The translations under genes and the position numbers were made by a program. The notes under the pieces were generated by a model. The model had not been told where the DNA came from. It saw only the letters and a list, made by a program, of their open reading frames with translations, and did not search any database. From Abelmoschus esculentus (Eukaryota > Streptophyta > Magnoliopsida > Malvales > Malvaceae), in contig JAUCBN010000037.1 in NCBI GenBank assembly GCA_035048815.1, positions 14,102,001 to 14,166,000 of the forward strand: DNA of 64,000 bases, written 5' to 3'. Below are positions 22,598-34,399 of this stretch, one piece after another (positions within the stretch are counted from its first letter, which is position 1; every line of letters begins with the position of its first letter).

Positions 22598-24733
22598 TGT
22601 CACGACCCGATTTCGGATCCGAGTGTCGGGTTAACCCGAGGTGTTGGGCTTCGGTTTTGGGTCGGGTTTGAGTGTTGGGCCTTGTTGGGCCTTAGGCTTT
22701 TAGGCTTGTTGAGTTGATGGGCTTGTAGGTTGTTGGGTTGAGGGTAATTTGGTAATCACCAAATTGAGATGAAAAGAGAGAGGGTTGAGGGTTTAATTTT
22801 CTGCAGAGGAATGACCTCATTCCTTTCTCTCTTCATTCTCCATCTTTCCCCACCATAGAAGTAAGAAAAGTGAAAGGTAAAAGGCTTGATCTTTAGGAGT
22901 TTTGTTTAGAATCTCGTTTTTATGTTGGAGAGGATGTTGTAGGGCTGCGAAGGATCTATTAAAAGAGATAAGAAAGTGTTTGTTTGGAGAAGGATGAAGG
23001 TTTAAGGTGGAGTTCGGGATTGGGTTTTTAGGAAGCTTAAATCCTATCCTTTTGATGTTTTTAAGTTGTAGAATTCATCCCAAACCGTTCTAAATCGTTG
23101 TGTATCTTTCCCTTTGTAGAGAAACAAGTGGGAGAGCCATCTTCAAGCCTTGGAAAGGAGAAAGTTTGAGGTTGAGCTTGGAGCTCGGGTTTGGTGCTTT
23201 TGTTGTTGTTGCTTAAGGTTGGTTCTCTTCCAACTCATAATCATCATGCATATCATATTTTAAGTTTAATGTATGTTGTTGATTGGTTTGAAATGTTGGT
23301 AGCTTAAGAATGGTCATTAATGGTGGATTATGGTATTGTTGTTGAACTTTTGTGAAAATGACGTAAACCTAATTAGAATTACTCCCTTAAGGCCTAGGAT
23401 CAGTTTAGTACTAAATGGATCGAGTTTGGATAGGTTTCTAAGTGTTCAAACTGCAAAAACTGCACTTATCGTGCAGGGGGTATCGATACCGGTGGCCCAT
23501 GTATCGATACCCCTGATAGAATTTAGGCTACAAGAGTAGGGGTATCAAACCATGGTTCGATACCGAGCTGTCCAGTAGCATAATGGCATCGATGCCAGTA
23601 TCGGAACATGAGGTCTTCCTCTGTTGACTTTTGGAATGGTCAAAGGGGTTCGGTACTGGTATCGATACAGGTGTTTCGATACTCCAAGTAGGGGTATCGA
23701 TACCCCAGAGCAATTTTAGCCCAAGTCCTTATGGAAATATGGTAAAGTCTCACAAAGCTATTTTAGATGTCCCAAGACTTGTATAAACCTTAAAATGAAT
23801 ATTAGACCGAGAATTGGACACCTAGACTCGTTAAAGAGATAATTGAATAATAATTGGAGTCTAGTGGTGTAAACCGGTATTTAGAACCGTTAAGGGTTTG
23901 TGTGACCTACTCGAGTCACGTGGCTTACTAGGAACTTTGCTTAGTGTTGACGGGTTGCCTAGAGTACATATCATATAATTATGAGATAAACTGATAACCT
24001 TGATTAGTGTTGATGGGTTCCTTAGCGGATATTGTGGATGGTATGCCACGGGCCTTGCTTAGTGCTGATGGGTCCCATACTTCTATACTACTATGAGGTG
24101 ATATGGACACCGATATATATATATATATATGAGTATATATGTATACGAAATATAAATACGAGTTAAGAACCTGAGATGCTGTGTGGTCTTCTCTTGTCTT
24201 GCATATGCCATGTGTTGATATATGCCATCTTGACATCATGTGTTTAGGAGGATATGGTAGCGCCATCATATTCATGCCATGTCATCATTCATGTTGTTAT
24301 GTTTATTTTATGCTATGCATGATGTGGACCGGTTGGTCGAGTACCCATTGAGCTTTAGTAGCTCAGCGTTTCGAAATATGTTTTCGTGCGTAGGTTAAGG
24401 AAGCTGTTCGGAGGAGCATCATCGTGGTAGGTTCAGCATCGACATCTGTTGTCAGAGTACTGTTATTAGGCATAGTGGGCATTCGTACTTGTAGGACCCT
24501 ATATGTGTAATTTGTGACTCTGTTTTATTTATTGTCGAATGTTTTAAACGGTTGTAATATTTTGGAGCTCCGTTACTTAAATTTATTCGGATTTATGTTT
24601 TAAATGGATTTGAATTATATTATATCATGATGGATATGGATTTGGACCCAACTTTATGGGCTTTTGGAAAGAAATTTTAAAATACAGGTTTTGGGCCGGA
24701 GGCCCGTTGTGGCACCGGGTCGAGGGTGTTACA
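22598..24733 (+). mobile_element. Solo LTR, probably of a Tekay/Del-type gypsy chromovirus
   Basis: 2136 bp, starting TGTCACGACCCGATTTCGG and ending CGAGGGTGTTACA. It is flanked by the perfect duplication CGTTA (22593-22597 and 24734-24738). The ends and the GAGTACCCATTGAGCTTTAG phrase near 24340 resemble Del/Tekay LTRs as recalled; lineage is an inference. It sits inside one unit of the 187-bp array. It contains a GTATCGATAC word cluster at 23478-23708 and a short (TA)n run near 24115-24130. Frames inside it are not coding. Confidence 0.9.
23478..23708. repeat. GTATCGATAC-type word cluster in a gypsy-type solo LTR
   Basis: Words include GGGGGTATCGATACCGG, CATGTATCGATACCCC, GGTATCAAACCATGGTTCGA, GGCATCGATGCC, GGTATCGATACAGG and GGGGTATCGATACCCC. 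The same vocabulary occurs in the copia LTRs of this window, although the rest of the two LTRs is unrelated. Confidence 0.85.
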
Positions 24734-25215
24734 CGTTACCTATGATTTTTATTATGATTTGCGTAATAAACTATGTACAACTTGTAATAATTTATATACC
24801 TACTAAATTTGTATTGTTCTTGTGATAAATTAGGTTTTCTTGTAGGAAAATATGTATGTACATAAATGCTTACCCTAAGTTGAGCTCTCTTTTGAGTTTG
24901 GGTGAAATCTTGTAATAAATACGGTACCTACCGTTTTTTACGATTTGGATAATAAACTATGTACAACTTGCAGTAATTTATGTACCTACTAAAATTCTCA
25001 CTGTTATCGTAATAAATTAGGTTTTTTGTAGGAAAATATGTATGTACCAAAATGCTTACCCTAGTTTGAGCTCTTTTGAGTTTGGGTGAAATCTTATAAT
25101 AAATATGGTACCTACCGTTTTTATTACGATTTGAGTAATAAATTATATACAACTTATAGTAATTTATGTACCTATTAAAATTCTTATCGTTTTTGTAATA
25201 AATAAAATTTATCGT

Positions 25216-25792
25216 AGTAAAATAGGTATATAGATAAATCTTTTATATTATAATATGTTATGATATATTATTTTTATAATTATTATAACATGCTACATGC
25301 TGAGCAGGTAGAATCACCCAAAATATCATCTCTCCCAGAAAGAGATGATATGAAGCGAAGAGGATTAAACCTGGACGGTGACTGAAGATAATTTGTTCAT
25401 ATTTGTATCTCCGGATTCTATCTGTTGTTTGTTTAGGGCACTGTAGTTAACACATTTTGATCCAAAGTTCTAATTTCTTAGTCTTTTGATTCAGAATTTA
25501 GATGAAAAATCATCTACTCAACTGCCACACTTCCCTTTCTCTACACGCTAAGTAACGACGGTCCTTTCTTCTTTTTAACCAACGAAAAGCATCTGATTAA
25601 CACTTGATTATTTTTCTTGATTTACGATGGATTTCCACTATTACTACTAGCTTTGCTACGGATCTGCTGCATGCTCACTGTTTCACGAGATCTCTTCACG
25701 GTTAACTCGTAATTATCTTTTCACTTTTTGATTCTGTTATCTCCTTCGTTTTTTGAGTATTTTTTCTTGTTGTTCGCAGGCTTTGATAGGCA
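25216..25792. other. Upstream region of the GAUT1-like pseudogene
   Basis: AT-rich sequence up to about 25300, then a more mixed stretch that would have been promoter and 5' UTR. A splice-acceptor-like TTCGCAG at about 25773-25779 precedes the relic start codon at 25793. No other feature is seen. Confidence 0.4.
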
Positions 25793-28187
25793 ATGGCGTT
25801 GAAAGGTGTAGCTGTACGAAGGAACGGAAGTTCTGGATATCGATTGCCTATTGCCGTTCTTGTTTTCTTTGTCGGTCGAGGGCTTTGTATTTCTGGTTCG
25901 GTATTCTTCCTTCTTCGTTGTCTCACATTTTTAAGTAGCGATTAACAGATCTAACGTCGCCTTTGATTTTGATGTTTCGTTTATTTATGCGTCTTTTTTG
26001 CTCTGATTGGAATTGAATTGTACCTTACTTTTTTTTTAATTGATTCTGAGCTTTCGTTAATGATCTATAAAATTTTGTTGATCTGATTAGAAAATTCTAA
26101 AATCATATTGTCTGACTTCAGTTTCACAACATCTGTCAGTGATCGTGGTGTTCCTAGGAAGTTTCGATGTTAACTAAACTTTGTTCCATTTCACCTACCA
26201 TTTGCGTTATAATTGAACTTTTAAGCTAAAAATCCTACTGATTTTTTGTTGAAACAATTACTTGAACTAATGAGCCTAGCTAAAGTTTGTCGAATTGCTT
26301 TGTGATTCTAAAATTGAGATATGAGTTCCATTGTGTCCTTGTTTGTTTTGGTTTCTTAAATTTTTCAATTTTTCAAACATTTTGATGTTCTCTACTTGGT
26401 TTTATCTGATCTTCGTACCAATTATTGTTTCATGTACAGATCAAAATAGTACCCGAAGTGGTTTTAGCAAACAGGTTGCTTAGTTAAATGCTTTTCCATT
26501 TACATTGATTATATCCTAGATTACAAACTTGATGGCTTACTTTGTTGATTTCAAATAGTTGGGTTTTGCAGAAAGTTGATAGGAGAGAAAGTTCAGCTCT
26601 TCAATCTTTCAAAACCCTTTTCACTAAGGAGGTAGATCAATGTTGGAGAATAATCCATATGAGTTAACCATGTTTCTTGCTCCAAAGGTGTTGGATTTTC
26701 ACTGTCACTTCTATGATGACACACATAAATCAATTTTAGGTTATTGTCGTAACTACAAGCACGGTTGATTCTTTTAGGAAAGGCAATTTGTCTGTGTCAT
26801 GGAAATTTATTGGGGTTGAGACTTTGGTTGAGGATAATGCTGTTTCAAAGGTTAGAATCATTGCTATGTTGGACCTTACCAGTCAAATGTATTGTACACT
26901 TCCCTATTTTTAGTCCTTTTCTGAATCATTTCCCAAATTTAGTTGCTGATTGATTGATGTTTATTGGATTCTCTCATGTTCAAACGAAAAGACTACCGAC
27001 TTGAAACAAGAAACGTCTCAAAACAAAGGACAATTTCTAGATGGTAATTTATTCTTGTTAAATGTATGCATAATGTGTTTGTTAAAATTCTGTTCATGCT
27101 GATCTGTCTCTTCCATGCAGATGATCATACACATGACTCACCTTCTAAAATACTTCGAAGGGTAATTACCATATTTGATACATTGTGTGCTTTAGAATTA
27201 TAAAGAATTTTATTATAAATGGGCTTTTTACTTACCTTGCAGCAACTTAGGGATGACACACTGACGAGGCAGGCTGCTGAATTAGCGCAACAAGATGAGA
27301 AAGCTACTGTTAAACTTGAAAATATGCTGCCATTCAACGATCTTAAGCTGTGAACTCTGCAGTTCTGGGTAAATACAATATATGGAGGAGAGAAAATGAG
27401 AATGGTGAATCTGATTCCACAGTGCGCTTGATGAGGGATCAAATTATAAAGGCAGATGTTTATGTAGGTATAGCAAAGTTGAAAAACAAGCTTGACTTGC
27501 AACAAGAACTGCAGAGTCGGCTGAAAGAGATACAGCATGACTTAGGAGAGTCAACATCTGATTCTGATCTACCTCATAGGTAAAATGATATTGGATCTTT
27601 TATCTCATTGACTTCGTGCTGCAGTATATGTTTCTTCCTGTTGATTCTGGCAGGTTTTTACTTTGTGGTGTTTTGATTCAACTTTGTTTAGTGCACCTGA
27701 GAAAATTAAAGCAATGGATAAAGTTCTATCCAAAGCAAGAGATAAATTGTATGATTGCAAATTGGTTACTGAAAAGCTCAGAGCAATGTTTCAGACATAG
27801 ACGAACAAGTTAGGAGATTGAAAAAACAGGGCACGTTCCTGAGTCAATTAGCAGCCAAAACATTCCCCTATGCAATCCATTGCTTGTCGATGCGTTTGAC
27901 CATAGAATTCTATCGCCTCCCCCTAGAGAAGAGAAAGTTCCCTACTCCCTAGAAGTGAGAATTTGGAAAGCCAACTCTCTACCATTATGCTCTATTCTCT
28001 GATAATGTCTTGGCTGCATCAGTTGTTGTCAATTCAACTCTCGTCAATGCCAAGGTGATATAAACTTGCCTTATTTAGCATAACTACTTTGATTACTCCT
28101 CCCTTTTGCATTTCTAGAATTGGAAATGATTTTTCTCTTGGTGGTATGGCAGGATCCTTCAAAACATGTTTTCCATCTTGTTAACAG
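25793..28187 (+). pseudogene. GAUT1: Truncated GAUT1-like galacturonosyltransferase pseudogene
   Basis: Relic exons are recognisable by similarity to GAUT1 of pectin (homogalacturonan) synthesis in the Golgi. They include an N-terminal start (MALKGVAVRR, then FFVGRGLCISG), pieces near 26440, 26572-26632 and 26739-26870, 27121-27162 and 27241-27580 (SAVLGKYNIWRRENENG; ADVYVGIAKLKNKLDLQQE), 27690-27960 (DKLYDCKLVTEKLRAM; LSQLAAKTFP) and 28152-28187 (DPSKHVFHLV). Breaks include a shift before SAVLGKYN near 27340, a shift near 27797 and another near 27985. Homology ends at about 28187, just after the GT8 domain begins, so the catalytic part is missing. Intron positions are retained, so this is a decayed gene, not a retrocopy. 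Confidence 0.85.
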
Positions 28188-29148
28188 GTGTTATATCATG
28201 TAATGTTGAAACCACTTGTAGAATGTTTCAAGGGTTTTCATGACATCTCTGTAATTTTATTTTGAGTGAATTGGAGCAAAGTTTAGTAAGTAAAATCTGT
28301 GTATTTCCTTTGCTTGTCTTCATTCATTAAAGCAGCGGCTGGCATTGCCGTTTTGTTCATCAGTTCACTGCTGTATGCAAGCAGCCCTCGTAAATGTCGT
28401 TTAAGTAATCGTATGCCTTTTTATTATTTTTGTTTTGGTGTCTACTTTAAATTAGTAAGTTTAGGGTGTAGGATTTAAAGTTAGTGTTTATGAAATTAGA
28501 AGTAGGATATATAGTTTAGGATATAAAAATTAGGGTTTAACCTGAATTGCCATAGACTCGAACTAAAATTAAACCAAACACAATTAACTTTAATTGAACC
28601 TAACTAATGTAATTAGACTCAAAATAATTTAATCTGAACTTGACCCAAATTAACTTGTTTGTCAACTCCAGAAATAAGCATAGTGGAATCCTAGACATAA
28701 CCCTTAGGGAATGCTTGTTCATGCCTTCACAGTATTCCTGATAAAGCCTTCTATCAGGAATTATAAATGACAACATCAAATTACAAAGGTCGGAGACTTA
28801 AGCACCGGTTGATATTTATAATGGCGGATAGGGTATATGCTGTTCGATTTTTGTTTAATTCAATAGATTATTTTAATAATTATTGATTGTAGGTTTGGTT
28901 AATTTTGATTTTTAAATTTTTTATATTAATGTTAGTTTTTAAAATTTTATATTTTTATTTTGATAAAATAAGTTTATTTTATAACTTTTAAACATTAAAA
29001 GGTAAAATTTTAGGATGTTTTTTTTTATAAATATTTATTAAAAAATTATTTTTTAAGTAAAAATAACAATAATTAAAAATGCATCTATAATAATTAAAGT
29101 ATAAAACACTTATTTTTATCTTATAAAAATAATTTTAAATTAAATAAA
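28188..29148. other. AT-rich intergenic DNA left of the large gypsy element
   Basis: No gene is recognisable. 28450-28545 is rich in TTTAGGG-like words (GTTTAGGGTGTAGGATTT), similar to the G-rich arms of the foldbacks elsewhere. From about 28860 the sequence is A/T only in long runs up to the target duplication AAAGT at 29149-29153. Confidence 0.5.
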
Positions 29149-29153
29149 AAAGT

Positions 29154-30638
29154 TGTAATCACTAGAATTCGTTCGGGGAGTCGCCACCAATCTTTTTCTA
29201 CGGTGCGATTGGAACACCAAATTTGCGTCTACGAACCAAAGCTGGATCCGGGAGTCAGTTACGTGTGAGGAAGGGTGAGCACCCCCACAACGCCAAAATT
29301 GGTACCTATCGGTTACAAAATATTTTATACGATCGAAAATATGAATCCGGTATCGAATCTGTAATAAAAAACGGTTAATAAATATCAAAAATATTTTAAT
29401 AGTCATGTAAATAATAATTTTTTGACATTGCAGTGACTAATCTACAAAAACAACAAACATTTGAGGGTTAAATAAAATATATAAGGATAAAATTGAATAA
29501 AATTAGAAATATAATGCTTAATTTAGAAAAACAGTGACAAAATTGAAGCTCAAAACAAACTGGAAAGCCGCGGGGTGAAAACACTGGAAGTGCAGGGACC
29601 ACGACTGGAATTTCCCCTTTATTCCAGGCTGCACGTGGGTTTGGGTCTGGTAACCGAGTCGGTATTGGGTATCCAGTGCCAAAACGACACCGTTTCGGGG
29701 ACTAAGAACCGACACCAAAACGGTTCCGTTTTGGTCCCAATATATACACTTTTCCCTTATTTTTTTGTTTCTTCTTTCATTTGTCCTCTTCTACCCTAAA
29801 CGAAGGGCAGGGCATTTGAGGGAAAGCTCTCCATGCATAGAGCTTCCCGGCGCCGGACCACCGCGAGCCATCGTCGGCCACCGCGCCGGCGACCGGCGAC
29901 CAAAAAAGGGGGTACTTTTCGAAGCGTCTTGCCGAGGAGAATCTATCTACGGGCTCGGATTTGCAAAAAAAAAGTACGAATCGCCGTAGATCTAAAGATA
30001 AGCGTTCGAAACTTTTTTTTTTTTTTTTACCTTGTTGGCTTCTTTTTGGCTCGAATATGACTCCTATGGATCTCTTTGTTTGCTCGAATATTTTGGGGAT
30101 ATTGGACTGATGTTTTGCTTCGAATAATACTCTATTTTGATTATTTTTCTCTCCGGTTTCTAACCGGTTACATGCATGCAAAAGGGGTTTTTATACCCTT
30201 TTTTACCACATATTAAAATCAAAGAAAAGGGTTCTTTATCCTATATTAGATCTGCAAAATAGGACTAATAATTTTTATCTTCTTGTTTTGCAGGTTCGAA
30301 TAGACATCAGGGCGGTGGCTGCTCCTTCACGTGGTGGCCGGCCTTCTCGGCGAATCAGAGGGCGCGTGACCACCACGCGCTATTCGAATAGCCGCGCGTG
30401 GCCACCACGCGCGGACAGCTGGCTAGGGGAAACCAAGGGGCGGGCGGCCGGTTTGGTTGAAGGGGTTAGGGTTTAGTTAGGGTAATTGGATTAGGTTTAG
30501 TTTTGTTTGTGGGTTGATAAGTTGTAATGGGCTTGTAATTATTTAGTATTGGGCTACTGGGTAATGAGATTAATTTGTAGTATCTGGATATGGGTTGTGT
30601 AATTTTTGTAATGAGTTTTAATTAAATGGGTTATTACA
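29154..30638 (-). repeat. 3' LTR of the Ogre-type element
   Basis: 1485 bp, starting TGTAATCAC and ending GGTTATTACA on the plus strand. It is nearly identical to 42320-43787. It carries a GC-rich stretch with CACGTGGTGGCC/ACCACGCGC palindromes at about 30330-30420, where it is longer than the other LTR by a short block. Open frames in both LTRs arise from this GC-rich stretch and have no support as genes. Confidence 0.93.
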
Positions 30639-30655
30639 GCTGCCCCTCTTTGCTC
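30639..30655 (-). other. Polypurine tract of the Ogre-type element
   Basis: On the minus strand the bases just before the 3' LTR read GAGCAAAGAGGGGCAGC, a purine-rich tract in the position where plus-strand DNA synthesis would be primed. This fixes the element's orientation. Confidence 0.7.
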
Positions 30656-30939
30656 ATTGTTGTGTAACAGCAATAGAGCAAAGATAAAGAATAACCCATT
30701 TCATTTGGTATGGTTTCAGGGTTTTTTTCTAGTAAGGATTCTTTTGGTAGGGTTGTGGCTCTTCTGGTGTGGTTGGGATTCTTTTGGTAAGGTTTTGGTT
30801 TTCGGCGACCATTGCCCTTTCTTCTGGAGCTTCAACTTGATCTACTCTACCACCCTTGTTGACAAAACCTTCAAAATTTGAGGATCTGTTGGAGAAGACG
30901 GCACCAAACTTGAGCTGATGATATTATCATTTCTGTTGA

Positions 30940-31575
30940 AGACTTGACCTGGCTGCAACACTGTCGAAGAAGCATGGTCTGGTACGAGCACTGATGTCTG
31001 ATCTAGCTTCACCACTGAGGAAGCGAGATCTGGCGAGGAGTTCTAATGCTCGATTAAGTTGCAACACTGACGAAGCACACTCTATCTGGTTCATCTGCAA
31101 CACTGACGCCGAGATTAGGAACAATATTTGATCTGCTTACAACACTGCCGGAGTAGCGAGACCTAATGACGAGTTCTATCATTCTTAAGCTGCAACACTG
31201 ACGAAGATGCATGGTTTGTCTGATCCATCTACAACACTGCCGTGAGATGGGAAGTGTCATTTGATCCACTTACTACATTGCCGGAGAAGCGAGATCTGAC
31301 AACGAGTTCTGTCACTCTTAAGCTGCATCACTGACGAAGAAGCATGATTTATCTGATCCATCTACAACACTGCCGCCGAGATGGGAATTGACCCACTTGC
31401 AACACTACCGGAGAAGCGAGATCTAAGGACGTTGAGTTCTGACACTCAATTTAGTTACAACACTGACGAAGCATGATCTAACAGAGTTCTAATGTCGCTA
31501 CACTGACGAAGAAGCACCATTTGAGAACGAGTTTCCACGCCGCTACACTGACGAAGAAGCGTGATCTTTACTGGT
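30940..31575. repeat. Tandem array in the element's 3' non-coding region, unit about 132 bp
   Basis: The phrase GCAACACTGACGAAG and variants recur at 31061, 31192, 31324 and about 31456 (spacing 131-133). Within each unit there is a second half with ACAACACTGCCGGAGAAGCG. About 4.5 degenerate units lie between the integrase end and the polypurine tract. Confidence 0.85.
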
Positions 31576-31589
31576 AACCGTTTACTTTG

Positions 31590-32110
31590 GGCTAATTGTA
31601 CTATCTCCTTGAGTGCAATCAGTGAGTATCGAACGTGGGATTGAAATTTTTCAAAAGATTTATTTTCTTTGACCATTTTTGAAAATGGATTTTAAAGGGC
31701 ATTTGAATTGTCCTCTTTTAAGCATTTTTTCCCAAATGCACAGGGATCAACGGATTTGATCTGCCTTTACCGGTGGTCGTTTGCCCCGGGCTAGTTGTAC
31801 CATCCCCCTGGGTACAATTAGTTGGTACCAATCCTGAGATTGGATTTATTCAAAGGGGTCGGTTTCCTTTGACCATTCATGAAAATGGATTTTGATGGAC
31901 ATTCGAATAGTCCTTCTTAATACATTTTCACAAATGCACAGGGATCAACGGATTTGACTCGCCTTTACCGATGGTCGTTTGCTCCGGGCTAGTTGTATCA
32001 TTCCCCTGGGTACAATCAGTTGGTACCAATCCTGAGATTGGATTTATTCAAAGGGATTGATTTCCTTTGACCATTCGTGAAAATGGGTTTCAATGGACAT
32101 TTGAATAGTT
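31590..32110. repeat. Second tandem array, unit about 199 bp
   Basis: GACCATT(T/C)(T/A/G)TGAAAATGG recurs at 31671, 31871 and 32069. Units share ATGCACAGGGATCAACGG and GGTACAAT(T/C)AGTTGGTACC. About 2.5 units, distinct in sequence from the neighbouring 132-bp array. Confidence 0.85.
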
Positions 32111-32795
32111 CTCATCGATTGATCTTATTTTTTTACCAAACGATTTATCTACTAAGCAACTGTGACGTTAAGGATCCTTATCTGTTCTCCCTGATGAAGG
32201 TAGAGATCTGAGGTGAGGTCGCAATCCCCTGTTGCAGTACTTTAATAGTAGGAGAATGTTTTTGCTTCACTACCTGTTGCAGTAATAAGATCTGCAATTC
32301 TTTTGCAAACGATTTCAAAATGTGGAGGTTAGTGTACATTTTATGATTCTAACCTAACATGCTTGATGCATGCATGCATGCTCCTAGCATGAGATGCAAG
32401 ATGCATATGACAATGATTTTTCACAGAAATTGCTTGATCAATTGTCTTGATTGGTTGCTGACACTTTGACAGCTGTGTCTTTGTCACCAGACGAGATTAT
32501 CTGATTCCAATCTGTTTGGATGATGTACTTTTTGTTTTCATAGTCTCTCTTAACAAGGTACACTTTCTTTTGTAAGGTTGCTTCTAGTTCTTGTGTTTTT
32601 AGGAGATTTCAGAAGCAATATATGAACACAAAAAATTTGATACTTTTTATTAACAAAAGTTTCATTGATAACAAAAAGTAATTAAATTACTGATAATAGT
32701 AAAATATAAAAAGACAAAATTTTGATGCCCTAGATATTTGACTATCCAGCATTTCAGAGCTATCTTGACGGGTATATTCGTGTGTCTAGGGGTTT
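32111..32795. other. Non-coding spacer between the 3' arrays and integrase
   Basis: No open frame with recognisable content. It includes a TGCATGCATGCATG run near 32369 and AT-rich sequence adjoining the integrase stop at 32796. Confidence 0.5.
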
Positions 32796-34379
32796 TCAGG
32801 CAAAGTACTTCTTGACTGAGTCTGAATTCACAGGATTGGGTAGATCTTTGCCATCCATTTCAGTTAGGATTAATGCTCCTCCTGAGAAGGCTTTCTTCAC
32901 TACGTACGGTCCTTCCCAATTCGGCATCCATTTGCCTCGGAAGTCTTTCTGTATAGGGAGAATCTTTTTCAGGACTAGATCCCCTTCTCGAAAAATTCGT
33001 GGACGAACCTTTTTATTAAAGGCTCTCATCATCCGCTTCTGGTACATTTGCCCGTGTCGGATAGCCCTTAATCTTTTTTCCTCGATTAAAGCGAGCTGAT
33101 CATGTCTGGTTTGAATCCATTCTGCCTCATCTAGCTTTAGCTCAGACAGAACTTTCAAGGAAGGGATTTCGACTTCTATAGGTAAAACCGCCTCTATCCC
33201 ATAGACTAGGGAAAAAGGAGTTGCCCTAGTAGAAGTTCTAGCTGATGTTCTGTATGCGAACAGGGCAAACGGTAGCTTCTCATGCCAGTCTCGATAAGTT
33301 TCTACCATTTTTCCCACAATCCTCTTGATGTTTTTGTTGGCTGCTTCCACTGCTCCGTTCATTTGCGGACGGTACGGCGAGGAATTGTGATGTCGTATAC
33401 TGTATTGCTTGCAGACTTCCGCTATAGTCTTATTGTTCAGATTCAATGCATTATCAGATATTATGCTTTCTGGCATCCCATATCGGCATATGATTTCCTT
33501 CTTGAGGAATCTGCTCACCGCTACTTTGGTGACATTCACGTAAGTGGCTGCTTCTACCCACTTAGTGAAATAGTCGATGACGACAAAGATGAAACGATGA
33601 CCATTGGAAGCCTTTGGTGAAATAGGCCCAATGACGTTCATGCCCCACATGAAAAACGGCCAAAGGGATGTCATCACATGCAGCGGTGATGAAGGAACGT
33701 GAATCTTGTCCGCATATATTTGACACTTGTGACATTTTTTAGCGTACTCAACGCTATCACTCTCCATTGTGGGCCAGTAGTGTCTGAACCTCATGATTTG
33801 TCTTGCCATGGTGAACCCGTTAGCATGGGTTCCACATACACCCTCATGTACTTCTTCAAGGATCATCTTGGCTTCGGTGGCATTCACACATCGTAGCAAT
33901 ATCTGGTCTTTTCTCTTTTTGTATAATATCTCGCCATCTAGGACGTAGTCGATTGCCAGTCTTCGCAACGTCCTTTTCTCATTTTCTGAAGCTTCTTTTG
34001 GATACTCACGATTCTTTATGTATTGTAAGATGTCATGGTACCAAGGACATTCATTGTTCCCGTCCTCTTTAACATTGTAGCAGTAGGCTGGAGAATCGTA
34101 TATACTTATATGTATTGGCCTCAAATCTGATGGTTGATTCACTTGAATCAATGATGACAATGTTGCCAAAGCGTCTGCCATTTGGTTGTCCTCTCGTGGA
34201 AGATAGTGGAAGGTTATTTCATAGAATGGCTTGATCAGGTCAAGGACCAAATTTCGATACTCCCTCAACTTGGAGTCTCGGGTGCCCCATTCTCCTCGAA
34301 GCTGATAAATCACGAGCATTGAGTCTCCGTATACCTTCAACTGTTTAATCTTTCGATCGATGGCCGCTTGGATTCCCAT
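32796..34379 (-). pseudogene. Ogre-type pol: end of second RNase H and integrase
   Basis: 527 open residues. Residues 1-80 are the C-terminal half of an archaeal-type RNase H (VYGDSMLVIYQLRGEW; YLPREDNQMADALA). The integrase follows: zinc-binding H178, H185, C216 and C219, then the DDE core with positions 248, 309 and 345. The first catalytic Asp is replaced by Asn248 (WGMNVIGPI), while SDNA (D309) and NGAVEAANK (E345) are kept. A C-terminal DNA-binding region (FREGDLVLKK, then GPYVVKKAFSGG) completes it. The frame is broken from the RNase H start upstream, so no complete polyprotein can be made. Confidence 0.9.
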
Positions 34380-34399
34380 GATGCATGCTTCATACTCTG

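Larger units (their letters stand above)
21838..25215. repeat. Satellite-like tandem array, unit about 187 bp, interrupted by a solo LTR
   Basis: The landmark GAGCTC(TC)TTTTGAG recurs at 22001, 22189, 22380, 22555, 24882 and 25068. Spacing is 188, 191, 175, about 186 (after subtracting the inserted LTR and its duplication) and 186. Each unit carries TACCTACCGTTTTTATTACG-, TGTACAACTTGTAATAATTT- and GGAAAATATGTATGTACC-like phrases. About seven units are present including partial ends. No reading frame persists across units. Confidence 0.9.

Noticed and set aside
22598..24733. Possible host gene with several small ORFs between the satellite units
   Set aside because: TG...CA ends and the CGTTA duplication identify a solo LTR, and no frame is coherent.
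21838..25215. CRISPR-like array
   Set aside because: Units of about 187 bp are contiguous tandem copies without spacers, in a plant nuclear context.
29575..30476. GC-rich ORFs in the Ogre-type LTR (both strands), with an intron-like TTTTGCAG before 30295
   Set aside because: They lie inside an LTR, are repeated in the second LTR at 42743-43343 with frame differences, and have no recognisable domain.
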